DNA from: Phlebiopsis flavidoalba
Lineage: Eukaryota; Basidiomycota; Agaricomycetes; Polyporales; Phanerochaetaceae
Assembly (NCBI GenBank): GCA_035772785.1
Contig: JAOCPU010000076.1
Location: 1 to 64,000, forward strand
Length of the DNA: 64,000 nucleotides
Direction: 5' to 3'
Within the stretch, counting starts at the first letter, position 1. The number at the start of each line of letters is the position of its first letter. Both the position numbers and the translations under genes were made by a program. Of this stretch, positions 23,150 to 35,015 are shown piece after piece. Under the pieces are notes generated by a model that saw only the letters and a program-made list of their open reading frames with translations, ran no database searches and was not told the origin of the DNA.

Positions 23150-24006
23150 AAAGATTCCTTCTCGTCGTATGGCCGGACTGGGACGGGGGCTGACCTCAAG
23201 TTCGTATCGACATCCAGTCATCGGCGGTCCAATACGAAGCTGGCAGAATGCGACTATTTCTTTAAGTTAGTACTTTGGAGGAGCGGGACACAGATTGGCA
23301 CATTACAGTGCAAAGTCAGTATTTGAGTTTGTGGGATACAAAGTACAGTCGCACTGATAATCCCACCACCATAGCTCATAGTCCGCACACTAGGCAAGGC
23401 TGATGTACTAGTACGCCGCACAAACAACAGCCACCCCAAAAACCGCGCGAATTCCACCGTGTCCTTGGACGCCCACCAGGCCAATCTAAAGCTTTGACTC
23501 GGTCAAACCACCTCAGATACACAACACCCGCGCATACCCGCTCTGATAACGACCCAATATACTTATCAGTTTAATGAACCCCAGAGATCCGTCGTCCGAG
23601 AGATAAGAGGCCGGAGATTCCGTACTGGAGTCGGGCATCTAATCGCGTCGTAGAGGCCTTATATCGCAGGGTAAATATTAGAACGGTGATGGGGAAGGAG
23701 TGCTTCCCCTGGTCGATCGCGTCGGGATCCCGGAATGTGCCAGTTGATTGTTAGTGCTCGACGAGCCAGGAGAGCAGTCCCACACAGGCGACCGGGATTC
23801 CAAGCGCTCCGGGGTACAAGTTTGCCATCGAAAATCGGGACGTGACCTGTCACCCCCACGGCCCCTGGCGAAAACCAAGCTCCGCCCCCGCCCCCCGGGT
23901 ACACGCAGACAAAACACACCACGAACAAAGAAAATAAAGCGAATGTGATTTCACGACCTCGTAGGAACGAAAACTACAGTCGCCTCGGACTAGCTCGGGG
24001 AGCGAT
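23150..24006. other. intergenic, nothing recognised
   Basis: No family-level match on either strand. Open frames near 23660-23950 run antisense to each other and lack motifs. The last part is the 3' flank of the Cys-rich gene. Confidence 0.45.
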
Positions 24007-24762
24007 CTACATGGAGTTGACGAACCGCGATCGCGCCGCCGCCTATTGGATGCAGCGACGCGACAAAGTACACGCCCGTCGCGAGCGGCGTGAGGCCCTG
24101 CCCGAACGGGCCGTCCCAATTGTCCGGCACCGCGAGGAGGCCGAGCGCAGGGGGGAGCTGCGTGTTCACGGTCTGGCAGCTCTTCATGTACGCTATGTAT
24201 TATTTGTGAGTTGGTAGGAGGGGGGAGGGGGAGGAGGGACGCACCGGTGAGCGCGACCTGGTTGCCGGCGCGCGGGTCGGGCATCTTGCGGTTTTCGGCG
24301 ATGAGCGCTGTGAACATGCATTGCTCGCACGACTGGATGGCCGCGACGGTGGTGTTGGCGCACAGGCACCCGTCGTCCGCGCACGCCTGTTCATCTATGA
24401 GGACGAGCTACGAGAGTGCGGGTGTGGGAGACGTACGTTGATCAAGGTGGTCGCGTTGCCGCAGGGGCCGGCGCACTGCGCGGGGGTTAGTGTGCGCCGC
24501 GGGGGTGGTGGTGAGAGGGCACGTAGCCACGGTGTTGAGCTGAGTGTCCCCTGGACGCCTAGGAACTGGCTCGGCGGTGACGGTTGTCCATCAGGGGTGT
24601 CCACAGTGATGTTCAGGGGTATCGGCAAGCGACTGCGATTATTATGTGCTCAGCACACCCGCGTCCGATACCACAACAGCAGCAAGTGAGTCTCGCAGGC
24701 GTACGGCCACCTCGGCCTATCGAGCACGCAAAGAAGGCGATGTAGATCGAGAGCATCTGCAT
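24007..24762 (-). CDS. small Cys-rich secreted or membrane-anchored protein
   Basis: Tentative gene model on the minus strand. The start at 24762 gives a hydrophobic leader (MQMLSIYIAFFACS). A Thr/Pro-rich stretch follows, then a Cys-rich segment: QCAGPCGNATTLIN, an intron of about 50 bp, ACADDGCLCANTTVAAIQSC, then EQCMFTALIAENRK. A second intron separates ALT from YMKSCQTVNTQL. The C-terminus has VPDNWDGPFGQGLTPLATGV and a Gly/Ala-rich hydrophobic tail ending VNSM after a 1-base shift. The layout (leader, about nine Cys, a DNWDGPFGQGL block, hydrophobic C-terminal tail) resembles uncharacterised Agaricomycete surface proteins and superficially resembles CFEM spacing, but I do not claim CFEM. 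It would be exposed at the cell surface or secreted. The function is unknown. Confidence 0.6.
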
Positions 24763-25770
24763 CTTTCAAAGATCAATAAAACCGAGGGCCTGCCCTGAGG
24801 TCGGTGAGAGAGAAATGACGGTGGTGATATAAGGAGAAGGAGAGGGAGCGGGGCGTGGTCGTCGTCAAGACTCTGACCCGTCCCCGTCTATACTACGGTC
24901 CGTTCCTGAAGCAGCTCGGAACTGATTGATCAAAGATATTCCGAATTGGTTGCGCGTCTGCTGCATTCTCGCAGTCGAAAACCTCAGAACTATGTACGCA
25001 TTGCGTGTATTGAAGCTCTGTGGCGACCCCGACATTTCACATCCTTGGATGATTCGAGCAAAGGCCCACATTGACCAAGAGACCGAGCAGCGCCTCAAGC
25101 GCCCATAGAGATACGGAAACCGCCTCGGCGTCTGTCTTGACCACACCTTGATGACGATGCGGTCACTTGTCCGCGTACTCCGTCTCGAGGGTTGCCCTGA
25201 AAGCTCACACCGTAAGCAAGCTCCCGCCGCACTTGCTTCAATTTTTAATTCAACGCATAGACATTCAGATCCTCTAGCGACGACACGTCCCAAAAAATTG
25301 TGTGCCCCATCAGCCGGGGTCGTCGCACAGCTGATAGCCACACCACCGCTATCGTCCCCTTCCTCGGGCGCTGGGCCATGGCGGCGTGAGTAATTTCGAT
25401 AGCCCCCGCTAATTGCTCTGGCCCAGGTTTAAGCACAGGCGTTATCTGCCCGCTGCCCGCCCGCTGCACTCTCGGTGGGTGCCCGCATGACTCCGTGCGT
25501 GATAAGGAAGTTTGCAGGCCCCCTTCTTGACACCAGGCCCCGGCGATCCGCAGGCACGCAGAGCGCGGCGCCTCGAAGCGCAGAGGTGTTCATGGGGCCG
25601 TTATAAGGACGCGCACCCGTGATCCCAGGGGGCCCAGGACGTCACCCGGAGGACTCCACGGCCCACCCATCCTTCTTCTCGCGAGGCAAAAACTTTGCTC
25701 TCGCCTTCTTCATACGCGACGACTTTGTCGGCTACCCTCCCCCTCCTTGACGAACCGAAACATCTAGACG
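24763..25770. other. intergenic upstream of the permease, nothing recognised
   Basis: About 1 kb between divergent genes (Cys-rich gene on minus, permease on plus). A 60-codon open frame at 24926-25108 has no family resemblance. Regulatory sites for both genes should lie here but I cannot name any. Confidence 0.45.
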
Positions 25771-28051
25771 ATGGAAGCGTCGGGCTCGCAGGGTGCCAAC
25801 ACGGCTATAGCACGCGCTGACGAGGATCTCCTCGCCAGCTTGGGTTACAAGCAGGAATTCAAGCGCGAATTCTCTGGAATCGAGGTACGCACTGCTGTCT
25901 CGACATACTGGGCTCGGTTTGACAAAGTTCCATAGACTTTTGGTATTGCATTCAGTATCATCGGTCTCCTACCGTCCATTGCGTACGCGTGCTCGGATCT
26001 CTCTGCTGTAAACGATCCAACTAACAACCCCACAGCTCCGTGCTCTTCTACTCAATGCCCCCGGCGGACAGCCCGCAATGGTCTGGGGTGTACCGCGTCT
26101 CCCTCCCTCCCTTCCCCGCCAATCACACCGCCTAGTGGGGCCGTCGCCAAACATATTCATTCCTCTTTCGTCGGCATGCTCCATAGGCGAGCTCGCCTTC
26201 ATGTCCGCCCCAACCTCCGGCGGAGTAAGTTTCGTTGCCCCTCATCACGCATCACCCCCGCTGAGACGCGCGCAGCTCTATTTCTGACGACCCCACTCGC
26301 TCTCGTCGCCGCGCTTGGAAGAACCTGCTCGCGTGGCATCGTTCGGCTGTGCGTATGCGTCCGTGTGGACTCACGGCGGGAGAGGGGCCTGACGGGATTT
26401 TGATGTAGATGCGAATACGATTGGGAGCGTCGCTGCGATTGCGAGTATTTGATTGGGGCGTGAACTGGCGGTCCAGGTTATGGCCGTCGCCCCCGACGAT
26501 TGGGTCCAAGGACCAGTCGTATCTCTGCTACGAATGGTCAGCTCTTGTAAGTCCTTGCGCTCTGGTACACAATTGAAGCCTAAACGCGTTTCGTAGTGCT
26601 GCGAACATGTTGTCTATGTTGGGCATCGTGTTCTCGCACGCTGTCATCTGCTGTTCTTGGCACGAAGGTTCTTGCGCAGTTTGCAGAGCCTCTATGTCGC
26701 CCTCAACGTTCTGTACGACCTTTCTACTCGGTCTGTACATTGAGAAATAGCTGACCTTGGTGTAGGCTCTGTCTCGCAGTCATCATCGCGCTCCCCATGC
26801 CGCGACCCCGAAAGAGTACCGGAAACAATGCCAGCTTTGCCTTTGGCAACTTCACCAACTGTGAGTTTTCGTGGAATCTTTCTTCCCCCGATAACCGTCA
26901 TTGACACGCGACAACTATAGTGGACGGCTGGCCAAACGGCTATGCCTTCATCATGAGCTTCCTCGCCCCTCTCTGGACAATCTGTACGTCGCACCACTAT
27001 ATCTCACTCTCAGCACGCTTTAACACGCAACCCAGGCTCTTTCGACTCTAGCGTACACATCAGCGAGGAAGCCTCGAACGCCGCCGTCGCCGTCCCCTGG
27101 GCCATCACCGGCGCCATCGCCATCGCCGGCCTCCTCGGCTGGGGTACGTCCCTCCATCCCGCTCTGCCCTACCCCAGCTGACTATATGCCCAGCGATCAA
27201 CGTCTCGCTCGCGTTCTGCATGGGCACCGACATCGAGGGCATCGTGTGGGCAGCTCGCAGCCGATGGCGCAGATCTTCTTCAAACTCCTTCGGCCAGAAG
27301 GGCGCGCTCGCGATCTGGGCGATCATCGTCGTTGTGCAGTACATGATGGGCTCCAGCATGGTGCGTGTCCTTCCCTCTTTGTGTAGTGGGTAGTGGGGCT
27401 GATGGGGGGAGTAGGTGCTCGCGGTCGCGTCGAGGCAGTCGTTTGCGTTTAGCCGGGATGGCGCGCTGCCGTTCTCGGGGTGGTTGTACCGCATGAATGG
27501 GTACACGGGTACGCCGGTTAAACGGTGTGGTTCACCTGTGGCTTTGCGGTTTTCTGCTCGGTCTCCTCGTCTTTGCGGGCGAGCAAGCGATCAACGCCGT
27601 CTTCTCGCTCTCCGTCGTCGCGCTTACATCGCCTATGGGTAAGTTCTCTCTGTATATGCACACGAACGGGTGTGCTAATGATACGCCTAGCATCCCCATT
27701 GCGGCGCGCTTCCTGGGCACAAAACACCTTCAAGCCCGGCCCCTTCTCGCTGGGGCCGGTTCAGCGCGCCCATCGCGGCCATCTCGTGCCTCTGGATGCT
27801 CTTCATGGGCGTCGTCTTCCTCTTCCCCTCCACGCCGAACGCGAGCACCGCCGAGATGAACTACACCCGTCGTCGTGCTCTTCGGCACGCTCATCCTCAG
27901 CGTCGCGTGGTACTACTGCCCCGTGTACGGCGGCGTGCACTGGTTCACGGGCCCGATACCGACGATCAAGGAGGAGAACGGGTCGAGCGCGGGCTCGATT
28001 AGTGATAGTGATAAGAAGGGGAATGTGACTGTTCAGATGCAGGACGTGTAA
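25771..28051 (+). CDS. amino-acid/GABA-type permease (APC family, Uga4-like)
   Basis: Plasma-membrane amino-acid or GABA/choline-type transporter of the APC superfamily with about 12 membrane helices. The ATG at 25771 starts a hydrophilic N-tail (DEDLLASLGYKQEFKREFSG) that is diagnostic of this fungal family. Helices follow: TFGIAFSIIGLLPSIA near 25940, SVLFYSMPPGG, IGELASAAPTSGG near 26200, the FGNFTNLDGWPNGYAFIMSF segment near 26850-26950, the conserved SFDSSVHISEEASNAAVAVP near 27050, AITGAIAIAGLLGWAINVSL, ALAIWAIIVVVQYMMGSSM near 27310, ASRQSFAFSRDGALPFSGWL near 27430, VNAVFSLSVVALYIAYAIPI-like sequence near 27600, and a Ser-rich C-tail ending GNVTVQMQDV. Introns are about 50-60 bp. Single-base breaks occur near 27250, 27510, 27720 and 27860. 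The substrate is not resolved by sequence alone. Confidence 0.95.
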
Positions 28052-28400
28052 ATGAAGCACATGTATTCGGATGGACGGATGGATGGAGTATACTTTAGTT
28101 ATACACTGTAATACTAGCACTACTATTGGATATGGAACTGGATCAACAAGCAAGGCTAAGGAGCATAACAACGCGCTGTAAGACCAAATTCAAAGCCAGC
28201 TTACAGCATCACACGAGAAGTCACGACGCGACATAAGAAAAAGTTTCGACCCTGGATAACTAGACGCTTAACCCGCTCTTCAACATTTTCTTACCACGCG
28301 TCCTCGCCTTAATTACACCTCTCCATCCCTCTATCCCAAGCTGGACCCGTCTGCAAGCATTGCACTACACTGGCTTCACCGCACGCCCTAGCCTGCCTGA
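28052..28400. other. intergenic between permease and helicase
   Basis: 3' flank of the permease and probable promoter of the helicase. The true helicase start may lie here, because I could not find an in-frame ATG before the Pro-rich N-terminus. Confidence 0.5.
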
Positions 28401-31400
28401 AACACGGCAACCGTCTCTCCTTCGCCCACCACGCTCGTTCCCTCTCCTCCGCTGCCGCTTCCGCACTCCCCGCCAGAGGCTTTCCCTGCTGCGTCGCCAC
28501 CCCCCCCCCCCGCGCCCCCGACGCTCGCGCTCCTCGACTCCGCACCGTCGAGCACACTCGAATCCCAGAACGCGGTGCTCGCGTCTTGGCCTGCACCAGA
28601 GGTACAGCATGTGTCCGAGACTGCGCAGCTTGTCGCCCGGGCGAATGCGTTCTTGAACCCAGCGCCGCGCTTCGACTGGCGGCCGCGCGCCCAGTCGCAA
28701 GCGGTTCGCTCTCTCAGTCCGCCAGCTGCTCCTCAGGCTGCGGCGCCGAGGATAAAACCGCTTCCGCGCCGTGTGCCGCCGCCACATGTAGATCTGGATC
28801 CGGGCGAAGCTTGGTATGATGAAGTGCAGGATTACCACCAACAGTGCGTCTCTACTTCGCACTCTTATTGAAGTTGTCCTCAAATTTTTGTGTAGCTTCC
28901 TCCCGCCTGCTCGAGTATGAACAAGAGTCGAGTGAAGCGGTTGTCCGTGAGCGGCTGAGCAGCTGGTCGCTTGAACGGCTACAGCGCGAAGGATATTGCC
29001 TCACGAACATGGACGCGTACTGGCTAGACGGTGGATCAAGCAACATGGGTGTCGGCCGGTTCGTAGCGAGCTTCATACTCGGGCCCGGCGAGCTGCCCGA
29101 CACCGCACATCGCTTCGAGTACGTCCTGCGTCCCACCCGCCTCATCCTGCATCCGCACCTGACAGGCCTCGCATAGGACCGGCACGCAGGTCCTCGTCAC
29201 GCACCTCGACCCGCTCCCGCTACCGCGAGAGCCCGTTCCGGGGGAGCGTCGTCGGCGCGAGCGAGACGCAGCTGCGCGTCGCGTTCCCCGAGAAGTTCGA
29301 GCTCGACGACGGGCGCACGTGGCGCCTCGACGTGTCGAGCTCCGCGATCGCGTACCAGCGCATGAAGGCCGCCGCGCGCTGCCTCCACCTCGACCCCGCG
29401 GCGCAGCTGCGCGAGGGCGCGTCGCAGCGCGCGTGTGCGCGTGGCCATGGCGGGGGGCGCGCAATAGCGAGGTCATTTTGCAGGGGACGTATCTTAGGGA
29501 TGTGTTGCTGCGCGGGTTTGAACACGAGGAGGCGGAGGCGGAGGCGGAGGAAGGGGCGAAGGAGAATTTCTTTGCGCCCCGAATGCGTTCTTGGTGTCGT
29601 GGGCGAGGCGGTATGCGAGCCGGATCCGGTCGTCGTACCCGGCGACCCCGACTTGCGGTCGAAGGGTTGAATGACACGCAGATTCGGGCGGTGGCGGTAA
29701 TGCTCGGGGGCATGGCTGGTCCCTCCAGTGCTTCCTCGTCCTCAGGAGACGCATACACCGACGTTTCTTCTGCGGGTCTGACTCAGGATCCGCCCCAGCA
29801 ACCTGCAGGAGGGAACCCGCATGTCCCTTGTTCTTGGTCCGCCGGGTACAGGCAAAACCAAGACAATCATTGAAACCGTCCGCCTGCTGAAGCAACATTT
29901 CTCGATCCCACACCCCATCTTGCTCTGCACGTACACCAACGTCGCAGTCGACCACCTCGTCGAGGGTCTCGTTCAACAGTCGTCGGTACAGAAACCAGGA
30001 CGCAACGTCTCCCGCCCAATAAAACCCCTGCGCGTTGGCTCACTAGGCAAAGTGAGCGACCCGCTGGGCCCGTACACGCTCGAGAGCCAGATGGCGGAGC
30101 ACCGGCGCGCAGGCGAGCTCGAGGCACACGCGGAAGCAGATGGCGTACGCCGCCAAGCGGAGGAAGGCCCTACAAGAATCCATCGCGGCGGCGCGGCGGG
30201 AGCATAAACAGGGTCAAGGGGTGAGCAGCGCGCACATCGAGACGCTGGAGATGAGTATGCTGGCCTCGGAGAAGCAGGAGAGGATGCTGAAGGGGAAGAG
30301 CTATGCGATTTGGTGGCAGATTTTGAGTGAGGTGGTCAAGGGCGCGGATGTGGTGAGCGTTTCGCGACCGGTAGTGGTGTTTGGGGTGCTGATTGTCGTG
30401 TAGGTATGCACGACGTGTATCACGTCTGCGTCTTGGGCTCTCAATGCGGTTGATTTTCCGATCGTGTTCATCGACGAGGCGAGTATGTCGACCGAGCCTG
30501 CCTCACTCATACCTCTTATGAAAGGCGTAAGTGTTGCCTTTGACTCGATTTTGATTTTACTGAGATTCTCGCAGTCGCAGCACGTTGCCCTCATCGGCGA
30601 CCACAAGCAAACTCCCGCCCATCATAACCTCTCCCGAGGCCCAGGATCACGGTCTCGGTGTCTCCCTCTTCGAACGTCTCTCCAGAAGAGGCGTGTTTTC
30701 TCCCGACAATCATGCTCGACATTCAGTATCGTATGCACCCCGAGATATCTCGCTTCCCTTCGCACGAGTTCTACAACTGCGTCCCTACGAGACGGCACCA
30801 TCGACGACCAAGGGAACATCGCACCAGGCCTCACGCCACCACAGAGCATCGTTTTCCCTGAGTTGCACTTCTCACTACTGCCCTCGGTCTTCGCGGCAAA
30901 CGTCGATATTCAGAAGATGGGAGGCACGGTCGGTACGAGGAGGGCCAACCGCAGGCCGTCTGTAAGTAGTGTTTTTGGACCATGTCGGAAGTGAGAGTCT
31001 TTAAGGATCGCGCGAGAAGGACGTGATCATCTTCTCGACCGTGCGCAACAACGCGAGCGGGAGCATCGGGTTTCTGGCGGACCGCAGGAGGCTGAACGTC
31101 GGGCTGACCCGCGCGAAGCGGGGCTTGTTCGTCGTGGGCAGTCTCAGTACGCTGAAGATTGGCAAAGGGAGGGGGCAGCGACAAGACGCGGCTGAGGCGA
31201 TGGAGGATTTGCGCGTGGCTGGAGAAGAAGATTCGCCCTCGACGAAAGTCGGCGGTGGAGAGGCTGTGGCGCCTAAGAAGAAGCGGGGGACGAGTAAGAC
31301 GGCGCAAGGTGCAGAGGCGTGGAAGCGTTATGCGACGTTCCTCACTGATCAACGACTTGTCCTGCGTCTGGAGGGAGACCGACTTCATCGGCTGCTGGAA

Positions 31401-31466
31401 GGGAACAAACTCGCAGTCCAGGATATGTCTGGATATCCCATACAGAAGATGCGCATTCCGCGGTGA
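28401..31466 (+). CDS. SF1 helicase, IGHMBP2/HCS1 (Upf1-like) type
   Basis: ATP-dependent 5'-3' DNA/RNA helicase of the Upf1-like SF1B group. A Pro/Ala-rich N-terminal part precedes an IGHMBP2-like region: [20 protein letters not shown] near 28910, [40 protein letters not shown] near 29240-29300. The helicase core follows in order: [14 protein letters not shown] (Q-motif region) near 29670; Walker [14 protein letters not shown] near 29840; [14 protein letters not shown] (Ia); [18 protein letters not shown], a DEAS Walker B (II) near 30470; VALIGDHKQ (III) near 30590; [20 protein letters not shown] (IV) near 30720; and [14 protein letters not shown] (VI) near 31100. It ends QKMRIPR with the stop at 31464-31466. 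Frame breaks occur near 29060, 29170, 29590, 30130 and 30620. The start is uncertain: the frame opens at 28401 with no ATG. Human IGHMBP2 and yeast Hcs1 act in translation or replication; which applies here is unknown. Confidence 0.93.
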
Positions 31467-32325
31467 TTATTGTAGACGGTGATGGTGTCTCATTTTTCTT
31501 GATATTGTGGATGCTTGTTTTGCTTTCTTGTGCGCATTGCTATCGTGTCTTGCTTAGTAGATTATATCGTAACTGTATTCTCGTCCATCCGTGGTTTAAT
31601 GTAACTTACCTGATATCTAGTTGCTGATCGCCCAATATCTTTATAGAGTGCTCGCGAGTCGAGGGCCTGGGGAAGCTATGTACGCATTTCGTTTCAGTCA
31701 ACTGGTTGAATGCTGAATGTTGAATACTAGTAGTAGGTTCCGGTCTATCGGCGGATCGATGTATGGCGAATGTCATGTTAGCAGATGATGCTGGGTGACG
31801 ATTATGCCATCGGACCGGCTCGCGCGGCGGGATACGAGTTCGCAAAGGTGTGTGACCATGACTACATGAGTTCAAAGCAATGTGAACGGATGAGGCACGT
31901 ACACCATGGTCGCATGAGCAGTGAAACCGCTGGTAAGTTGAACCTTTACTCTAATATCGACTCTGTAATGAATGCTGAGGAGCGGTAACACAGCAAAGTT
32001 CTAACCTAAACAAAGTATTATGCGTCTGATAGAAAAGAATTATACCCTTGATGTCACCCAAATCCAGAGCTGCGTTGCTCATTGACATAAAGGTTAGTCT
32101 CTAATGGGTCTATGATGAGTAGGAAGGATGATAGAATGGCTAGTGTTGAATGGTAAACCGTCAACGACTGTTCTACTACTTCATCATATCTGATCTTCGC
32201 AAGATAGGTTCATTGCTAACTACTCAATCCTTGCCTCGGATTCACACATTTCTGATACTTAACACGTCTCGAAGAGCAAACCACACGCAGAACCGATCTC
32301 TCGTTCGATTCAGCTTACACTCATC
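31467..32325. other. intergenic, nothing recognised
   Basis: AT-richer spacer between helicase and acyl-CoA oxidase-like gene. Only short frames without motifs. Confidence 0.5.
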
Positions 32326-34009
32326 ATGAGACCCGTACTGTCCTCTTACTCGCCCCTCTACGAACATCATACATACACCACACGCCATGAGCTCTTGACA
32401 CTGGAAGAGCGAGTCAAACTAGCATATAGAAGAGCCGAGGCTTTCGTTCTGGCATGGGGTAAGCAACAACTTTTTTCCCTGCAAAATTCGCACCCCTAAA
32501 CTCACCTCTAAAAGATCTGAGTGCCAAAGATATCGAGACGTGCTCTAACAAGTTTTGGGATTCTCAGAAGGACCCAATTCTCCTTCTTGACGTAGGCTGC
32601 TATGCGATCCTCGCATGCCACATCAATTTGTTCCTCGGAACACTCACACCTCTCCTTCGAACCCGACCTGACCTTACCCCGATTGTGGAGAAGGGTTTGA
32701 AGTGCGAGTTTTTCGGAAACTGGCTTCTTACAGAAGTCGGCCATGGTCTCGATATTGGAAGTATTGAGACGACCGCTACAAAAGTGGAAGATGGGTTTAT
32801 CTTGAACACTCCTCATCCCAGCGCGGCAAAGTGAGTTAATCTTCGGTTCATGCCAGGGGGATGTGCAAGGGCGTGCACTCCAAACAAATACCTCCCGCGA
32901 CTCGGCTCGCCCCTTGACTTTGCCATCACCTTTTTCAACAACCTTCATCTTCCACCGAGCTCATTTCTGGGGGAGAGCTTGGACACTCCAGAAGACGAAA
33001 AGAAATCACTACAATGCATATATCTGGCGCGTCACGATTGGTACCCTCGCTGTCTCTCAGTCACTTCGAAGCCTCGGCCTAAGGCTTATAGCTACTATTG
33101 GAAGCGACTATTCACATCGCCGCCATGTAGCTGGCCATGGGAACGGTGGCTTACATCCAATCATCCAATTCCGCACTCAAAACAGCTACCTATCTTATAC
33201 TCCACGGCAGCCGCCTACGTTTTCCACGCGTGGGTCCCCACAATCATTCAGCAGTTCATGGATCGTTCTAACGGACCCGAGAGTGCGGCACGGGATAGCC
33301 GTCGTATTCAAAGCGACTGTGCTACGCACGCTGAAGATGCTCTGTCCCGCCAGTAGCGGAAACGCCTTGGCGCTCAAGGAACGTTTTGGTCACAATATGA
33401 TCGGCCAACTCGAGGTGGGTAGTCATCAGCAGTTTAGATCGCGCCACATTTTGAGCAAATGAAACTAGATGGACATTCGGGGAGGTTCGATCGCTGAAGG
33501 AGAGGTTCTAGTCCTCTGTATACGCCTCTTCTCGGAGCTTCTTCTCAACCGGTACGCGCTTCCACAACCCACCCATCCTAAAACGCCGCTTGCTTGTCAT
33601 GCATCAAGTGTGATATCAGAGAGTAGGGAGCTGCTCTCACGGATTGTGGGTGGCCACCGCGATGAAGTATACAACAACCTTCTTTTACCCAGGTCCGAAC
33701 TGGCGATTGCCTCTTTAGGATATGCGCTTGCCTTTTCCAGCGCTCTGGACGGTGGGGTCCCAGAACCTCTTTTGAAGCTGTTCGTAGTGCCATGTTATGC
33801 AACAAGATTCTGGATGGTATCAAGAACACATGGATATTGATAGGGAAAAGATACGGTGCCTAGAGGATGAAGCAGCTCGCGAGGCTCTGCCCATGTTGAA
33901 AGTGTATATTGACAACCTCGACTCACGCAGGTGGATCACTGCCCCTATTATAAGCGACGAAGGGTTGGGGAAATTGGCTATGTTCTCTGAAAGGCTATCA
34001 TGGAGATGA
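32326..34009 (+). CDS. acyl-CoA oxidase/dehydrogenase-like flavoprotein, central segment apparently missing
   Basis: Resembles the large Agaricomycete family of acyl-CoA dehydrogenase/oxidase-like proteins, FAD enzymes that oxidise acyl-CoA. The ATG at 32326 starts MRPVLSSYSPLYEHHTYTTR. Exon 1 ends in the codon after EAFVLAW, with a clean 56-bp intron at 32459-32514, followed by DLSAKDIETCSNKFWDSQKD. Next come INLFLGTL near 32620, the FAD/acyl region EVGHGLDIGSIETTATKVED near 32735-32780, MCKGVHSKQIPP near 32865, and PLDFAITFFNNLHLPPSSFL near 32910. WRVTIGTLA and SHRRHV lie near 33030-33130, FGHNMIGQLE near 33390, GGSIAEGEVLVLCIRLFSEL near 33480, and the C-terminus SRRWITAPIISDEGLGKLA. Between HPSAAK and MCKGVHSK about 40 residues expected from the family are absent and the donor at 32831 lacks a clear acceptor. 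Other frame breaks lie near 32870-33130 and 33790. Confidence 0.85.
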
Positions 34010-35015
34010 AGAGCAGAATGAGACGTTGACTTCGCTATGCAGAAGGACTCACGAGATCTCGCCTGTAGAGTTTCGCCGAAGTGGCCGTACTTCAGTAACT
34101 TGCAATGATGATATTTATGATGAGACGTTACATCATGCTCTCCTGTTTAACTCAGTGTCCGAGAAGTCAAATGGTTTCTTTTAGATAGACGCACTATAGC
34201 CATGACTCAACACCTTACCAAAGGCACACATTCAACTCCGCTTTAGCAAAGTCACATCCAATCTGGTTGACTCCTGGGTTGTCAATCACAGTGCTTGGCA
34301 GAGGTTTGTTTGTGCGTAGGACATATCTACCGCGAAGGTAACTTTGTGATAAATACCTTCCAAGCTGAGTTTTCCCGCATCAGCAATTTTGCCAACGATG
34401 TTGATGCGCTGTGCTTCCATGCGCATAGTCGTATAGCTTTGAGTAATCCTTAGAGCCCACATATTTTTCAATCCGGATCAGATCTGTATTCATGTCGCCG
34501 ACCGTTTTCTCAGTCATATCAATCATCTCATCATCGATGTGATGAGGTCCGCTATCAAGCTTCGCTTGCTATGACTAACTTGTGCAGACTTCAGCGAATA
34601 TGGATTTGTCTTCTGTGATCGTGAAAAGCGGTGTTGCATATTATGTCCAACATGTTGCAATGTAATCGAAGAGTAGCATAATCAGATACTTTCAGATTAA
34701 CGATGATATATTATCATAGCTCTTCAGGAAGCGTTCTCAATTATGCGCTAGCTATTATTAAGCTTTAGTGTCTTGCCAGAATGCAGTCATCACAATGTTA
34801 GATAAAAGCGTATCTTGTAATCAAAATGATGGACTGTACAGAGTAGGCCGAGACGAATTTGTCAGATGGACCCTTTGCATCTGGCCAGCAAGTTTCCATT
34901 GTCACGGTTCCATCCATACGACTTATAAGTAGCGTCTCTTGAGCCTTCGGTGTCCCAGCGCAAGTTGAAGGTTCATACCCTCTGACTACATCTTCGTCCT
35001 AACAAACGACGGCAC
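34010..35015. other. AT-rich intergenic, nothing recognised
   Basis: About 1 kb with only short frames. No family match or repeat was seen. Confidence 0.5.

Noticed and set aside
29036..29758. 240-codon open frame on the minus strand
   Set aside because: It is antisense to the IGHMBP2-like helicase, whose conserved motifs lie on plus; its Arg-rich composition is the usual shadow of GC-rich coding DNA.
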